From the NCBI GenBank assembly GCA_026936335.1, contig JAPMXV010000046.1:62001-126000 (forward strand): 64,000 bases of DNA, written 5' to 3'. The translations under genes were made by a program, and so were the position numbers. The notes beneath the pieces are model-generated. The model did no database searches. It had not been told where the DNA came from and saw nothing but the letters and a program-made list of their open reading frames with translations. Source of the DNA: Mantamonas sphyraenae (lineage: Eukaryota; CRuMs; Mantamonadidae). This document shows positions 19,860-32,900 of the stretch, in pieces (position 1 is the stretch's first letter; each line of letters opens with the position of its first letter).

Positions 19860-19957
19860 GCTGAGCCACGAAAAGGGAGGCGCGGCGGGGAGGAGTCCGG
19901 AGTCGCAGAACGTTCTGGCCGCCACCCACGCACGCAATCTATTTTGAATTTCCCCTC

Positions 19958-21039
19958 ATGTCATCCGACGGTAAGCATAGTGTGTATTCTTGCAAGATTA
20001 TGGCGTGGTCCACACGCTGCTGCTTGGCCGCGTTTGGCTTGCCTGGGCAATCGCCCCGCGCTCGGCCACGTCGACCACGAGGTTTGGCGCACGGTTCTCT
20101 CGATGTGGCCATGCACACGCTCCATATTATGCATTGCCGTGTTACACGTGTGTTTGTAAAAGCAGAAAACTGCGTCCCAGGTTGCGTACATGCACAGGTG
20201 CATTCAGAACGGACCGGGTTAACATGCGGGCGGCAGAGGGAAATTTGCGCTTGGCGACCAAAACGCGTCTGCGCGGCTACTAACACGTCGGCCGCGCCAC
20301 ACACACGGTTTGGATACACTGTGCAGCCGCATCCACGGCCTCAAACGAGAATGCGTTTGTGGATGCGCGCGACGAATTTACGCCAAACAAACGTCTGAGT
20401 GTGCAGGAGATGGAGGCGCAGTTTGACGAGCTGCAAAGCGCCCCCCTCGCTGGACAGGGATCACAGGAGGGCGCAGAGGATAGTGAAGGCGAAGGAAAGC
20501 AAAGCCTGAACGTAAAGCTGGAGGAGGCAGTGAAGGACGGCCTGAGCAGCAGTGTGGAGCAGCAATTGTTGCTGGAGAAAAGGGAGGCTGTGCTCGTGTA
20601 CCGCCTGATGGCGTTCCTGGAGCACCTGTCCGTGCACGACCCAGACTTGCCCTTCAACGTGAACGAACGCAAGTTGACGGCATGGGACATCCGCAAGATG
20701 ACCTTCTTCTCACACGACATGGAGTCGGAAAACCTGGTGCAATGCGTAAAGGATCTCTTTGCTTTGGACGACATGGCCGCCATTGTCCGGTCTGTACATA
20801 CTGACTGGCAGGCTGTGTTGCAACAAGATGAGCTCCTCAGTGCCGAGCTGGCCAACCACCGCCTGAGTTCGTCAGCCCTTGCCACGGCCAACTCGACCGG
20901 AAGCCAAGAAACGGAAGGCAACGGCCACGGATCAACAAACGCGAGCGAGGACAACGACGACGATGAGGATGAAGACGACGACGAGGATGATGAAGAGGAC
21001 CAAGACAGCAACGACACAGAAGGAAAGAGCAAAGCAGGT

Positions 21040-21071
<32 letters not shown>

Positions 21072-22995
21072 TTCGGGCACGTTTCCCAACCGATCGTACG
21101 GCACGACGTGCCTGGACGCCGACTTTGAGGACGAACTGTTTGACGCACACCTGGTACTGCTGGAGATCCTGTTTTCCGTTCAGGAGCATCTGAACCACCA
21201 GGACAACGTGAACGAGTACACAGTGCGCAAGCTGCGAGACGAGGACGACGTGCTTCGCAACGAGCCGTCGGACCAGCTGGAAAACTTCCTTCAGGAGTGG
21301 CACCTGGACAAGTACGAGCCCCTGTTTGCAGACCTGGACGAAGACAAAATGATCCACCAGCAGTGGAAGCGATGGAGGCGACTGTACATTTGGAACGACC
21401 CTTCGTGGATTCTGAGCGACCTGCCCGACGGTGTGGGCCAGCAGATCGTCGACAGGCTCAACTTTGTCATTACGGCGCTGATGACAGGGCGTGCCAGCAG
21501 CTTGCTGGGCGAGGATCCGATGGTGGAAAACGGCCGCGGAGCACCTGCCAGCAAAGCATCGCGGTCTGGCAGCGGGAAGGAGCGCAAGGCAAGTTCAGGC
21601 AACGACAGCGTGCACAGCAACGACAGCGACACAAGCACAGCCAGCAACACAACAACAGGCAGCGGTGGAGGGGCAACCGTCAGCAACACCGGCAACGCAA
21701 GCGGTGGAAAGAGCCACAAGCGAGGCAAGTCGATGAGCGAAGCCACGCGGCAGCGGGTCAACAAGCAGCTGTGGAGCGAAGAGCAGATGCGCGAGGGAGC
21801 GCAAAAGCCCGACGTGGAGGCATTCCAGATCAAAGACGATGGTGACGACATGATCTTTGTTTACCACGACACAAAGATGAACAGCGCCGAGGCCAAGTCG
21901 CCCAGCTTCCAGCGCTTCCGTGCATTCCGGCACCTTTCGCACAACAACCAACTGGGTCACTACGGTCTGGTCAAAATGCTGCAGAAGCACGTGGGCCCGC
22001 TCACAGTGTCCGGCATCACCAACTTCACACAGATTTTCCTCGTCGTCCGCGACCGTTTGAGGCTCAAGGGCTGGCATCAGGGCAAGCACCAGCGCCATTC
22101 CATCCACACTCTGGACGAGAAAATGCACGAGCTGCGACGCCTGATTGCATTGTGGCCTCCGTTTCTGGAGTGTGCAGATGCGTTTACGCAAAGCAAGGCG
22201 CCGTGCAAGCTGCGTGTGCACGAACACCCCAACTATGGCTTGTTGTACGACGACACCATGGCCACCCTGCGCCAGTATTACTACGACTCGGGCCTGGATC
22301 TGAAGGAACTCAGCAAGGTGCGCATGGAGCCGCGGCGTGGGCGAGCTCTGCGCCGCTCCAAGTCCAACTCGAGTGTAGGTGAGCGCAAAGCGAACCACAG
22401 GCGAGCACGCAACCGCAACCGACTGTCAGATATCGACGCAGCGACCACAGACAACGAGGACGAGTATGTGATGTCGCGTAGGCGCAACGACTCGTTGTGG
22501 AGCACACGCTCGAGCGACAACGGCGCCACGCTGTCGAGCACGGCAACAGCAAGCAACTCGCAGGTATTGAGTGCAGCCGAGGCAGACGGCAATTGGCGCA
22601 ACAGCTCGGGCTCGTCTGTGGCGTCGCTGAATTGGCGTGACAGCGGAGACAGCTGGCTGAGCCGCAGCAGTAGCCAGAGCAGCGAAGTGGGGGGTGTTCA
22701 GGCGAGCAGCTTTGGAGCACACAGCACGGGAAGCAGCTTGGGAGCACACAGCACAGGCAGCAGCCTCGGCGCAAACAGCACAGGCAGCAGCCTTGGCAGC
22801 CGGGGAAGTTGGCGCAAGAGCACAAGCAGCCGCAGCAGCCGCAGCACAGGCACAGAGGGCGATTTTGAAGACACCTTCCTCACCTGTCGCCTCTGCGGCA
22901 AGGAATTTATGTTTGGCACGCGCGACCAGGCCTTTTTCGCAAAGCGAGGCTTTGAAGCGCCGAAAAAGTGCAAAAAGTGTCGCAAGACTCGCTAA
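19958..22995 (+). CDS. Large protein with C-terminal zinc ribbon (zf-trcl type)
   Basis: Exon 1 is only 13 nt (19958-19970, MSSD plus one base) and exon 2 is 20327-22995. Splicing GTAAGC to GTGCAG joins MSSDAASTASNENAFVDARD in frame. The product is 893 aa. It has conserved-looking helical blocks at about 60-180 (LVYRLMAFLEHLSVHDPDLP) and 280-390 (LENFLQEWHLDKYEPLFADL), and a folded region at about 490-670 containing HLSHNNQLGHYGLVKMLQKH. Acidic, Ser- and Asn-rich linkers separate them. The C-terminus has a CxxC...CxxC zinc ribbon (TCRLCGKEFMFGTRDQAFF, then KKCKKCRKTR) of the probable zinc-ribbon zf-trcl type, often seen in plant and protist proteins. The function is unknown. Confidence 0.75.
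19971..20326 (+). other. 356-bp intron after a 13-nt first exon
   Basis: Begins GTAAGC and ends CTGTGCAG. No conserved coding sequence or recognisable RNA is seen inside. Confidence 0.65.
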
Positions 22996-23007
22996 AGTAA
23001 GCAATGC

Positions 23008-23073
23008 AAATGCAAAAGGATCATCCCCAGGACCAGTTGCAAATGCAAAAGGATCATCCCCAGGACCAGTTGC
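23008..23073. repeat. Perfect 33-bp tandem duplication
   Basis: Two exact 33-bp copies (23008-23040 and 23041-23073), each containing GGATCATCCCCAGGACCAG, start about 13 bp after the stop codon of the zinc-ribbon gene, in the 112-bp convergent gap before the Ca2+ channel stop. Confidence 0.9.
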
Positions 23074-23107
23074 AAGACCAGTTTCATTGATCACTCCAGC
23101 ATGGGCC

Positions 23108-26100
23108 TCAGAAGCCGCGTTTTGCTTGCTGCTGTTGGCGCCTGCGTGCTTGCTGGCGTCGCAGCAAGGAGGCCTGGTCGTCATCACTGTCGTTGTCGCT
23201 GTCGTCCACAGAACTCATGGGCGAGTCCGGCACGCGCAGTTCATCCTCTGGGATGGAATCAAACTGAGACTCCCACTGCTCGAGTGAGGCCATAAACTGC
23301 CGCTTCTTCTCCGACTGGCCTCCCACCACGTCCAAATCGTACATCACTGTGGCCGTGTTGTCGTACAGTGAATCTGCGCGTCGCCTGCGTCGAGGGCGCG
23401 CACGTGTGGGTGGCGCATTGCGCTTCAGTTCACCCTTACGCGCCTGGACACGCACACGCTTCCATCGACTGCTCGCTGCGCCCGGTTGATTCTCTCCACT
23501 TTCGGTGCCACTGTCGCCGCCACCACTGCTGGCACCTGGTCGCGGGCTTCCTGGCGGGCTGCTCGGCGGCGTTGCGTCGCCGTCGCTGCCATAATCGTCG
23601 ACGCTGCCTCGCGTGCCGCGCGGCGCACTCAGCGCAGTCATTCCCAGTGCCACGTGTGTTCCGTTCTTGACCCCTCCAGTCAAGCTCATCGGCACAAAGC
23701 GTTTGTCCATGGGCTGCAAAAAGTCGTCCAGCTGCATGTCTTCGATGAACCGGTTGCGGTCGGCGTCCACCGAGTTGTCTGCGTCTGCCTGCGACTGCGG
23801 GTTATGCTTTGCCAATCTGCCCACGAACGAACGCACACTCTTGGCTTGCACCCCGGCAGACACGGTGTCCAGGCTTGCCTGCGACATGGTGTCCATGCTG
23901 CTCCATCCGTCGGCTCCACCTACACCCATGCCGGGCGAGAAGGCTCCGCCGTTGCTCGACGACAGGGACCACCTCTTCGGAGGCGTTGGTGTCGGCGTGC
24001 TTCCACTCACACGCACCCTGTGGTCGTTGTAGCCCACTCCTGGAGTGGTGGCAGGCGAAGGCGCGTCGTCGTGCGAGCTGCCGCCGCTGGCATTGTTGCC
24101 TCCCATCAACTCCGCCGCCGTGTTGGTCGTAGGTTCGTCCGATCGTCTGCGGCCCATGACTGCTCGCCCATCCTTGCCACTCTTACCCAGGTATCGCATA
24201 GCCACACGTTGGTACGCGGTCGACGAACCCAGCAGCAGTTGCAGCCTGCGTCGCAGCAGGAAGCCACGTGCCGCCGCATTGATCAACGTCGCCGCAATCT
24301 CGCGGTCCAGCTTCTGCAGCTGGTGCTGCCTGCGCAGAGCACGCTCAAACTCCAGCGACTCCAACCCGACAATCGAACGGGCCAGAATCAGCAACAGCGT
24401 GCGGAACTTGATGCGATCGTACCTGCGCGGGATCGTCGTCTTGTAGATGCCGTGCTGTCGCATACGTCGCAACAGCTTGTGGCGGCATTCATAGTACAGA
24501 CGAAGGTAGCGGAACTTTTCGCGTGTGTTGCGCACCTGCAATCCCATAGGTGGCCCGATATGCCGCAGGAACGGCAAAAGAGAGTACAGGCGGATGTACC
24601 CCTTTGCCTTGGGGTCAAACATGAGCCACACCTGCTTGAAGCGAGCCAGATCTTGTTCGCCAATCATGCTCACCTCCTTGTTGTAGCAGTACGAAAAGTT
24701 TTCCAGAATGACAGCAATGAGCAGGTTGAGGAACACGTACGCACCGAGGATGTAAAAGGTGACAAAATAGATGGGAGCAACCACGGGCTGGCCACAATCC
24801 ACCCACGAGGCCGTGTCCGAGCAGTATGGCCGCTCCACCTGCAGATCGTGCATGATGCCGTTCCAGTCTTCGCCCGTCAGCACGCGGAACAACGTCAGGA
24901 ACGCGAGGCCGATGTGGTTAAAGTTCACCAAGCGCTTGGTGAAGTGGCCGTACTTGACCTCGCCAAACAGCTGCACGCCAATCACCGCGTACACGAAAAT
25001 GCACAAGATCAACAGAGCGCCGACGTTGAGCATGGACGGCAGAGAGGTGAGCAGCGTGTTGAACAGTGTGCGCAGACCCTTGGCCGAACGGATGATGCGA
25101 ACAATGCGCAGGATGCGAAAGGCTCGCACAAACGCGTTGCGGCGCAGCGAAAACTCGGCCAACTCGAAAATGAGCGAGCCCACCACCACTGCGGCATCAA
25201 ACACGTTCCACCCGTTCTTCAAGTAGTTCTTCAGATTCAACGCCATGATCTTGATGACCATTTCCACCGTGAACACGCCCAGGAAGAACCAGTTGGCCTG
25301 GGTGAGAAAGTCGGTCCAAGTGCGTGGCTGTCCGTTGTACTCGGTGGCCATGAGCAGCACGTTGATAAGGATGGCAATCATGATCACTTTGTCGAACGAA
25401 GGGTGCGCAATGAAATCAAACAACGCCGCGCGGAACCCGTTCTTGGGTCGTGGCGGGCGTTTGGTGGGTCGCACCTGCACCATCACCTTGCGCATGTCCA
25501 GCCATCGCTTTTGGGCATTGGTCATGCGCGAACTGCCGTTGATCTTTGTAAAGTTGTCGATGATGACACCCACAAACAGCTTCACCACAAAGAAGGAGCC
25601 GATGAAGATGAAGATGATAAAGTACAGCGAGTTGAGCTTGGAGTAGTTCTCGCGCGGGTTCTTGTCCAGGCCAACCATGTCCATGGCGCCGTACATGACG
25701 CTGATCCAGCCCTCCAGCGACGAGACCTCAAACAGGGTGAGCATGGACGCGGGGAAGTCGTCGAAGCTGTAGGGAGGATTTGTCCAAACGCGTGGCACAA
25801 GGATGCCCAGTTCGTTGACAAACGATCCCACACACTCTGCACGTCCATCCACAGACAGGTCGGTGCAGTGGTAGTACAGACCGGCAAACAGGTTGATGCC
25901 CAGAATTGCAAAGATCGTCAGGAAGGCCACCCACAGCATGACCACGTTGAAGATATCCTGGCGTGACTCGATGATGGAGTTGATGATGTCCTTCATCCCC
26001 TCGTTGCGGTTGATAAAACGCAACGGGCGCAGGGCGCGGCCAATGCGAAAGGCGCGTCCGACGGAGCCTGCAGACACACCCGTGCCCTCGGAGGCAAAGA

Positions 26101-29100
26101 AAGCAAGGTAGGAGAACACGAGCACAGCCGCGTCGAGCCTGTTCCACGAATCACTCAAATAGGATTCGGGCGTCAGCCAGATGCCCTTGGCAACCACTTT
26201 GATGACCAACTCCACGGAGAAGATGATGAGGAAGATGAGGTCGGCCGTGCTTGAGATTTGGCTGAACGTGGGGTCGCGTCGTGTCTCTGGATTCTCCATG
26301 GCCAAAAACACGGAGGACACGAGAATGGAGACGAGGATGAGGTGATCGAACCACTTGATGTCCACAATGCGGATGCAGATGCGACGGATCGGGTTCTGCG
26401 GCGTGAGGCAGAACAGGCTCTTGTTGTACGCCTCGTTCTCCTTCCAGATCTGCGAGTTGAGCAGCATGTTCTGGTGCTCGCGGCGCTTCTCTTCGTGTGC
26501 CGCCTCGCGCTTCTTGGTAAAGGCCTTGAACATGGAGAGAAACTCCTTGTCCTCGTCGACGTCGGAATCGTCCTGGTCATCCAGAATCATGCCGTCGAGG
26601 TCGTTCTCGCCGCTCTCGTTGGCAATCTCGTGAGCTGCGCTCTCCTCGTTGAAGGCCATCTCCTTGAGTTGACGTGCGTTTGTGCGCAGATAGGTGACTT
26701 CGCGCGGGCCCGTTTGGTTGTTGGCAGACAAGAGGTCGACGACGACAGACTTGCGCTGGCGCAGGCGAGTACGCGGATTGTTGATGTTGAATGCGAGGCT
26801 GCTGGCCGTGTCGTTGGCAGGGCCGAGCGATGCGCCCTTGCGTTCCGCCTCCTGCAGAGACTCGTCGTACACCTCGCGCTCCTTGTTCATCAGCGGCTCG
26901 GTCATGAGGTAGCGGTCGACAAAGCGGCGGGGCAGCTCGGCGGTGAGTTCCCTGCTGATGCCGTTGATTTTGACGACTTCGTTGCTTTGCGAACCGACGT
27001 AGCGGTTGTAAAGGCCAATGAGACGATCTGTGGCTGTGCTGTGTCGCTGCAGGCCCACACCTCGTTTCTCCCAGAAGGCGCGTCGCTGAAGCTCGTGCTT
27101 CTCATTCTCCTTGAGCTCAAAGTTCTCCAGAATGACGGCAATGAAGAGGTTGAGCAGGATGTAGTTTGCAAAGAGGTAAAAGGTGATGAAGAAGAAGGGC
27201 GCGGCCCAGCCTGCAGACGATCGCATGGCGTTGTAGTACGGATCGATCCAGTTCTCGCCCGTAAGGACAATAAAGAGGGTGATGACGGCGTCGTCGAAGC
27301 GGTCAAAGTTCTCGCGTGGCTTGGGATCAAAGTTGTACGTGCCTCCGAACAGCTGCATGCCAAGGATGGCGAAAACGAGAAGGGAGAAGGTCATGAAAGC
27401 CAACAGGTTGGTGATGGCAATGAGAGAGCCGAGCACGGTTTTGAGGAGCTTCTGCACGCGTGGGTAGCGCTTCATGAGGCGGACGACACGCAAAAGGCGA
27501 AAGGTGCGCAGCACGGTGAAGGAGTTTTGTACGTCGTTGATGACCATGGCGGGAATGGTGGTGACGACAATGACAAAGTCGAAGCGGTTGTCGCTGCGGC
27601 TGATGTACTTCATGAAGCCATTCATGCCCAGGATCTTGATGACCATTTCGAGGAGGAAGATGCCGTTGAAGACATACTCTGCAATTTGCAGGGCAAGGAC
27701 AAAGTCGGCGCTCATGTTGTGGTGTTCCATGGCCAGAAAGATGGTGTTGACAATGATGCACAGGTTGATAAAGAGGTCGAAGCGCTCCGCGGTCGATTTT
27801 GAATCGACGTCCTTGTTGCTGTACTCCTGCGTGACAAAGCGGGCAAACGTGGACACTACAGACTGAGGCAAGTCGGCTGTGGGCGAGGGAAGGAAGGCGT
27901 CAGCAAATGGAGATGAGAGGCGGCAGGGATGGGCGGAGAAAAGCGAAACGTACGAAAGTAGGAGCCGAGATCGGAGAAGAACTGAACAACAGGGTTTGGG
28001 CTGGTCTGCTCCTCCTCCTTCTTCTCGAGGTAGTACTTGCCGTTGCGCTCGACAATCATGGTGCTCTTTGCGGCAGCGTTCTTTGCACGCACAAAGGCAG
28101 ACCTGTTTTCCTGTTCGCGGACGCGGGAAAACGTGGCGCTGATGACGGCGACGAAAAGGTTGATGACCAGGAAGGAGATAAGGACGACAATGAGCACAAA
28201 CCAGATCCAGGCTATCTCGTACTCTGCGTCCATGGTGCTGTACATGATGGAGGTCCAGCCCTCGAGCGAGATGCACTGGAAAATGGTGTTGAAGGACAGC
28301 ACAATGTCGTCGAAGCTGTTGAAGCCATAGTTGGGATACTCCTGGGTGTCCTTGCAGAATTGGTTGGACGGACACGTGTGACCCTTGTTTGCAGAGCGAG
28401 GCGCACAAAAGGTCTCTGGAAAGGCGACCTCGCCCGTGTCTTTCATGGCGCAGCGACGCGCGAGCGATCCCTGGAACAGCTGGATGGCTGTGATGCCAAA
28501 GAAGGCAAAGAAGAAGATCATAAACAGGAGGACGTCCACGAGGAGCTTCAAACTCTCGTTCAGCGAGTCGAGGATGGCCTGCATGGATTCAAAAGGGGGG
28601 CAGGAAACAAAGTCAGTGAGCGGGCAGCGCAGAACGGTTGGCACGCAGCACGAGACACACACTTGTGTGGACCACAGATGCGACCAAGGGGAAATAGATG
28701 GCCAGTGGGCAATTCGGACGCGGAAGGGAAGCACAAAGAGTGAAGGACAGATTGGGAAACGGGACACAAACGTACGCGGATGCCATCAAAGAACTTGAGG
28801 GCTTTGAGCGGGCGCAAGGCACGGAGGGCTCTGAAAGCCTGGAGGTTGAAGCTGAGAAAGGGCAGCTGGCCGACCCAGGAACTGATGACGACGACGAAAT
28901 CGAGTCTGGCGAGACGCAATGACGAGGGACGGCGGGCGGCGTGAGCGGCGTGGCCGAGAGAGGGAAGAGGCGAGGCCGTTTTCAGGGAACCATCCAGGAA
29001 AAGCACGCTGGAAGCACGCAGCGAGCACTCACCGGTACCAGGGATCGCGCAAATATACAGTAGTGGACAGCGCAAACATATAGAGGATCATTTCGATTCT

Positions 29101-29839
29101 GTGGCAAGGACGTGAGGAGCGGGCAGCGGGAGGAAAGTTAGCGGGCAGCGCGGCGCGTGGGCGGATGCTGAAAGGCACGGAAACGCACGTGAAGATGATG
29201 GAGACAACCAGATCAAAGATGTTGAAGGCTGTGCGAAGAGTGGGTGTGACAGAGCCCTTGGCAGCGGGCGAGTCGATGGCCAGCACGATGACGTTGGCCA
29301 TGATACAGAAGAGGATGAAGTTCTTGGACCACGAGTGATTCACAAACTTGTGCACTGCAATGCGGTATCTGTTGGACGGTTTGTACTTCCAGCAGGACAC
29401 GCCCTCGAGCGGTGGCAGATTGCTGTCGTTGAGGATGCGGTTGTACTCCAGCTCCTTTGTGTTGCGGCTGTCAAGAGGAACGAACCGGCGCGCAAATTGC
29501 GAGCCTCGCGTGTCAGACCAGACTCAGTTCCGCTTCCAACCCCATCTGCCATGCCCGTAGGCCTACTTACATCATGCCGGCCACCTTGTCCAGCTCATCG
29601 TCGTCGCCGGACATGGATCCGTAGCGAGACGTATTGGTTGTGCCGTTCTCGCCCTTGTTGCTGTCGTCGGAATCGTAGTCGTCAGAATCGTCTTCGTCGA
29701 GCAGACTCGATGCGTTTTCCAGCTCGCTCAGCTCGATAGTCAGCTCATTTCCTGAGCTGCCGTTGGAACCACTTCTGCCGACTAGCCTACGACCTACTGC
29801 ACCAAGCTCCATGCGCATGGAGGCGCGATTGTTGGACAT
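23108..29839 (-). CDS. Four-domain voltage-gated Ca2+ channel alpha1 (Cav-like)
   Basis: Six exons: 29571-29839, 29189-29467, 29033-29098, 28776-28905, 27954-28578 and 23108-27876. All splice phases agree, giving 2045 aa. Four six-helix domains lie at about residues 115-420, 485-720, 955-1240 and 1275-1530. The S4 segments are Arg/Lys ladders (FRALRALRPLKAL, LRTFRLLRVVRLMKR, FRIGRALRPLRF, FRILRIVRIIRSAKG). The pore loops read SLEGW, TGENW, SLEGW and TGEDW, so the selectivity ring is E/E/E/E, as in Ca2+ channels and not DEKA. After IVS6 comes the pre-IQ region VWLMFDPKAKGYIRLYSLLP and an IQ-like helix (AARGFLLRRR, about 1655). The last 380 residues are disordered. It would conduct Ca2+ at the plasma or ciliary membrane. 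Confidence 0.93.
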
Positions 29840-29898
29840 CGGGGGTCTTGGAAGCAAAGTTCGTTACTGTATTGTTGCGTGGCGGGGGCATGGCCTGC

Positions 29899-29928
29899 CA
29901 CACACACACACACACACACACACACACC
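29899..29928. repeat. (CA)n microsatellite
   Basis: A pure CA tract in the 102-bp gap between the channel start (29839) and the stop of the next minus-strand gene (29942), so it lies in the channel's presumptive promoter or 5' leader. Confidence 0.9.
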
Positions 29929-29941
29929 ACACAAACACCTC

Positions 29942-32900
29942 TCACTCAAAAAAGTACCGCGGGTGCACGTACATGGATCCTTCCCAAACGCTGCTGGACG
30001 AGAGCAACTCCGAAGAGCGACTGACGTTGGATTCGCTCACGACGTCCAGCAGTGTACGCGTAGGGCGCACAATTTCGTCGTCATTCTCGTAGCGACCCTT
30101 TGTGTTGAAGTATTCCATCAGCTCCGGGTGGCGGATGCCAAAGTCGTTGGGAAGCATGGACATGGAGGCGATTTTGCGTGTGCGGAGCGCGTACTCGTGC
30201 TCGCAGATGCGGTCGATGCAATGTTCACACTCACGCACAAGCGCCGCCTTGGCTTGCTCACGCATGTCCACTGTGTCGTCGTAGGCCTCAGCGGCGCCAA
30301 ATGTGCCGTCGTTGCGCTGGGCAGCCTCGCTCACGGCCGCGGCAAATTCCTTGGCCATGCGATGGGCTCTCTTCGATGTGCGTGCTTCAACACGCGTATT
30401 GCCGCCACGACGCGCTGTGGCCACATAATCCACCTGTTCCGCACGCTTCAGCGCCAAGTCAAGGTCAACGTACTCCTCCCGGGCGTTGGATTCCTTCTGC
30501 AGCACGTAGCGTTCGTACATGATGACCGCCTGCGAAATCAGACCCGAGTTGAACAGCAGCTGGTTGACCAGAGGATCGTTCAGCTGGATCAACACTGGCA
30601 CAAGGCTGATCACCGAACGCTGCAGGTAAAGGTCGTCCGTCTGAGTCAGCAGGTGGCGCTCTTCTTCACATACGCTGTGACGTTTGAACAGCTTGCCCAG
30701 CTCCACGCGCAGCTCCTCCGTGGTGTTTGGGTTCTGAGCAATGATACGCACAATCTCCACTGCTTCCGAGCGGATAGGGAAGCGCAAGTTGTACTTCAGG
30801 AAGCCCGTCGGCAGTCGGCTGTACTGGATGTCGTAGAAGTACGTACACGACAGCAAATCCGTCACCAACGTCTCGATCAAGTCGCTTTGCATAATCTGGC
30901 TTACCAAAAGCGCTTGTGCCTTGGATCGCTTGTGGCCACCAGCTGCTGCCGTGCGCGGTTGGCCGTCGCCCGCCTTGTGGTCCTCAAACCCGATGCACAG
31001 CTCCAGCGTCAGCAAACGCACCTCGATCTCAAACGGGTATCGATCCAGCTGGTACAGTTGCAATGTGTTCGTCTCAAAGTTCTGTTTGATCAGCTCATAC
31101 TGTTGCAGGATCACTCGCACCAGCCTCTCCCCAAAGTTGTGTGCGGCCAGAATCTGGAACACACGCGTGCTCATGGTCTGCATCAGGCGCAACAGCAGCA
31201 ACTGCACGTGATTCTGCACCTCGAACAGCGGGTGCACCTTGTACAGCTCAAACTCCAGCGTCTCGTCGTAGTGGAGGGTGAGAAACTCCACGACGTGGTT
31301 GTTGATCAGCAGTGACTCGAAGCCGTAGTGCACAAACAGCATAAACTGGTCCAGAATCTGATGCATCTGCGACAACAACCTGCACATGAGCTCACGCTCC
31401 TCCACTTGCTGCTGCGCGCTCAGCGTCACAAAGCTGACCCCGTTGTTCCAGCATCGGTCAAAGATCTGCAGCACAAACTGCATCACGTCGCGCATGCCAG
31501 CAGACCCAGCAATGTCCACGCGCTCCACCTCCCACAGGTACTCGTGGTTGTTGGTCAGGATGCGCAGTTTGTCCAGAAACTCTTCCACCTCGTCAAACTG
31601 CGGCACGTCGTAGTCTCGCGCAAAGTCAATCAGATCCTGCAGCGTGAACGGGCCCCGAGACTTGATGTTGTGACTCAGCAGCAGTCTACGCAGGCTAGGG
31701 ATGTTGTTGATGGCACGCAGGATCGGAGGTCCGCCGCTGACAAATACATCCCGGAACACCTCCTTCACCACTTCCGTCAGCGACGGGATGCGGTTACCGA
31801 TGTAGCGAATGACGGCGCGCAGGGCATCGGACACCACCAGTGCGTTGCAAAAGTCCTCACCGCCCAGCATGACGTTGTGCAGCGAGCGGATGGCTGTTTC
31901 CAGGTTGTCCGTTTCCTCCTTTTCGTCGCGCAACCGCCTGCCCATGGCCGCTGTGAAGGTGGGAACCGAGTAGCACGTGCACACGGCCCACTGAAACGAC
32001 AGATGGTTCTGCGACGGGATGCTCTTGCTGATTTCGTAAAACAGCTGCAGGGCCTCGCGGCGCACGTCTGCGTCGTCGTCGTCCAGCAATGCAAGCACCT
32101 TTTGCACTGCGCGAAAGTCCAGGCACAGCTTCACACGCTGGTCTTTGCCTCCTTTGACCAGGCTGGTAATGTAAATCACCCCTGATCGGCGCTGCCTGTG
32201 GTTCGCTCTGCTACTCACGTCACAAATGCGCTTCAGATTGTCGCCCAGTCGTTCCATGTTGCTGTAGTACTCTGCGTTGCGATGGAAAAAGTCGCTCGTT
32301 GTCGATTCCATGGCCTCGATGCCGTGGTCGCCCTTGATGTAATCACGAATGACCACATACGCGTGCGACCCTGTGCCGTCGTTGCCAAACACATCCCGCA
32401 CCAGCGGACCCACTGTGTCTGCCAGAGACGGAATCCAGTGCGATGAGTCGACTCCCCAGTAGCACTGCATAAACTCCCTCTGGAACAGACGCCAGCGTTC
32501 GGGCACACTCATCTCAGCGTCCCCGGACACGTGTACCGGGATTTGCTCCAACAGGTACTCTTCGCCCATGTACAGCTTGACGATGTTTTGCACAATCGAT
32601 TCCACGTACGCACTGACAAAGGAAAAGTGTTGCTGCAAGCCCGGCAGCAGCTCGTAGAACAGTTCGACGAGCATGCGCACAACACGCACGTCGCTTGTGT
32701 TGCTCGTATCGATGTATCTGCTACTTCGTGTGCTGCGTGTCATGCTGCTGCTGCTGCTGCTTGTGCTCGTGTTGGCTGCTGCACTCGGTCCGGCCTTGCG
32801 CGAGTTGGTCAGATTGCGCAATGCGATCACAACCAGCTGGTCCAGCACTCGCTGTTGGAAGATCTCCTTGGTCACCAGCGCCTGTGATTTGCGCTCCACG

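Noticed and set aside
23486-25966. 826-codon plus-strand open frame
   Set aside because: Antisense to domains III-IV and the tail of the Ca2+ channel; no recognisable domain.
23108-29839. Identification as a voltage-gated Na+ channel
   Set aside because: The selectivity residues are Glu in all four domains, not DEKA or DEEA, so a Ca2+ channel is favoured.
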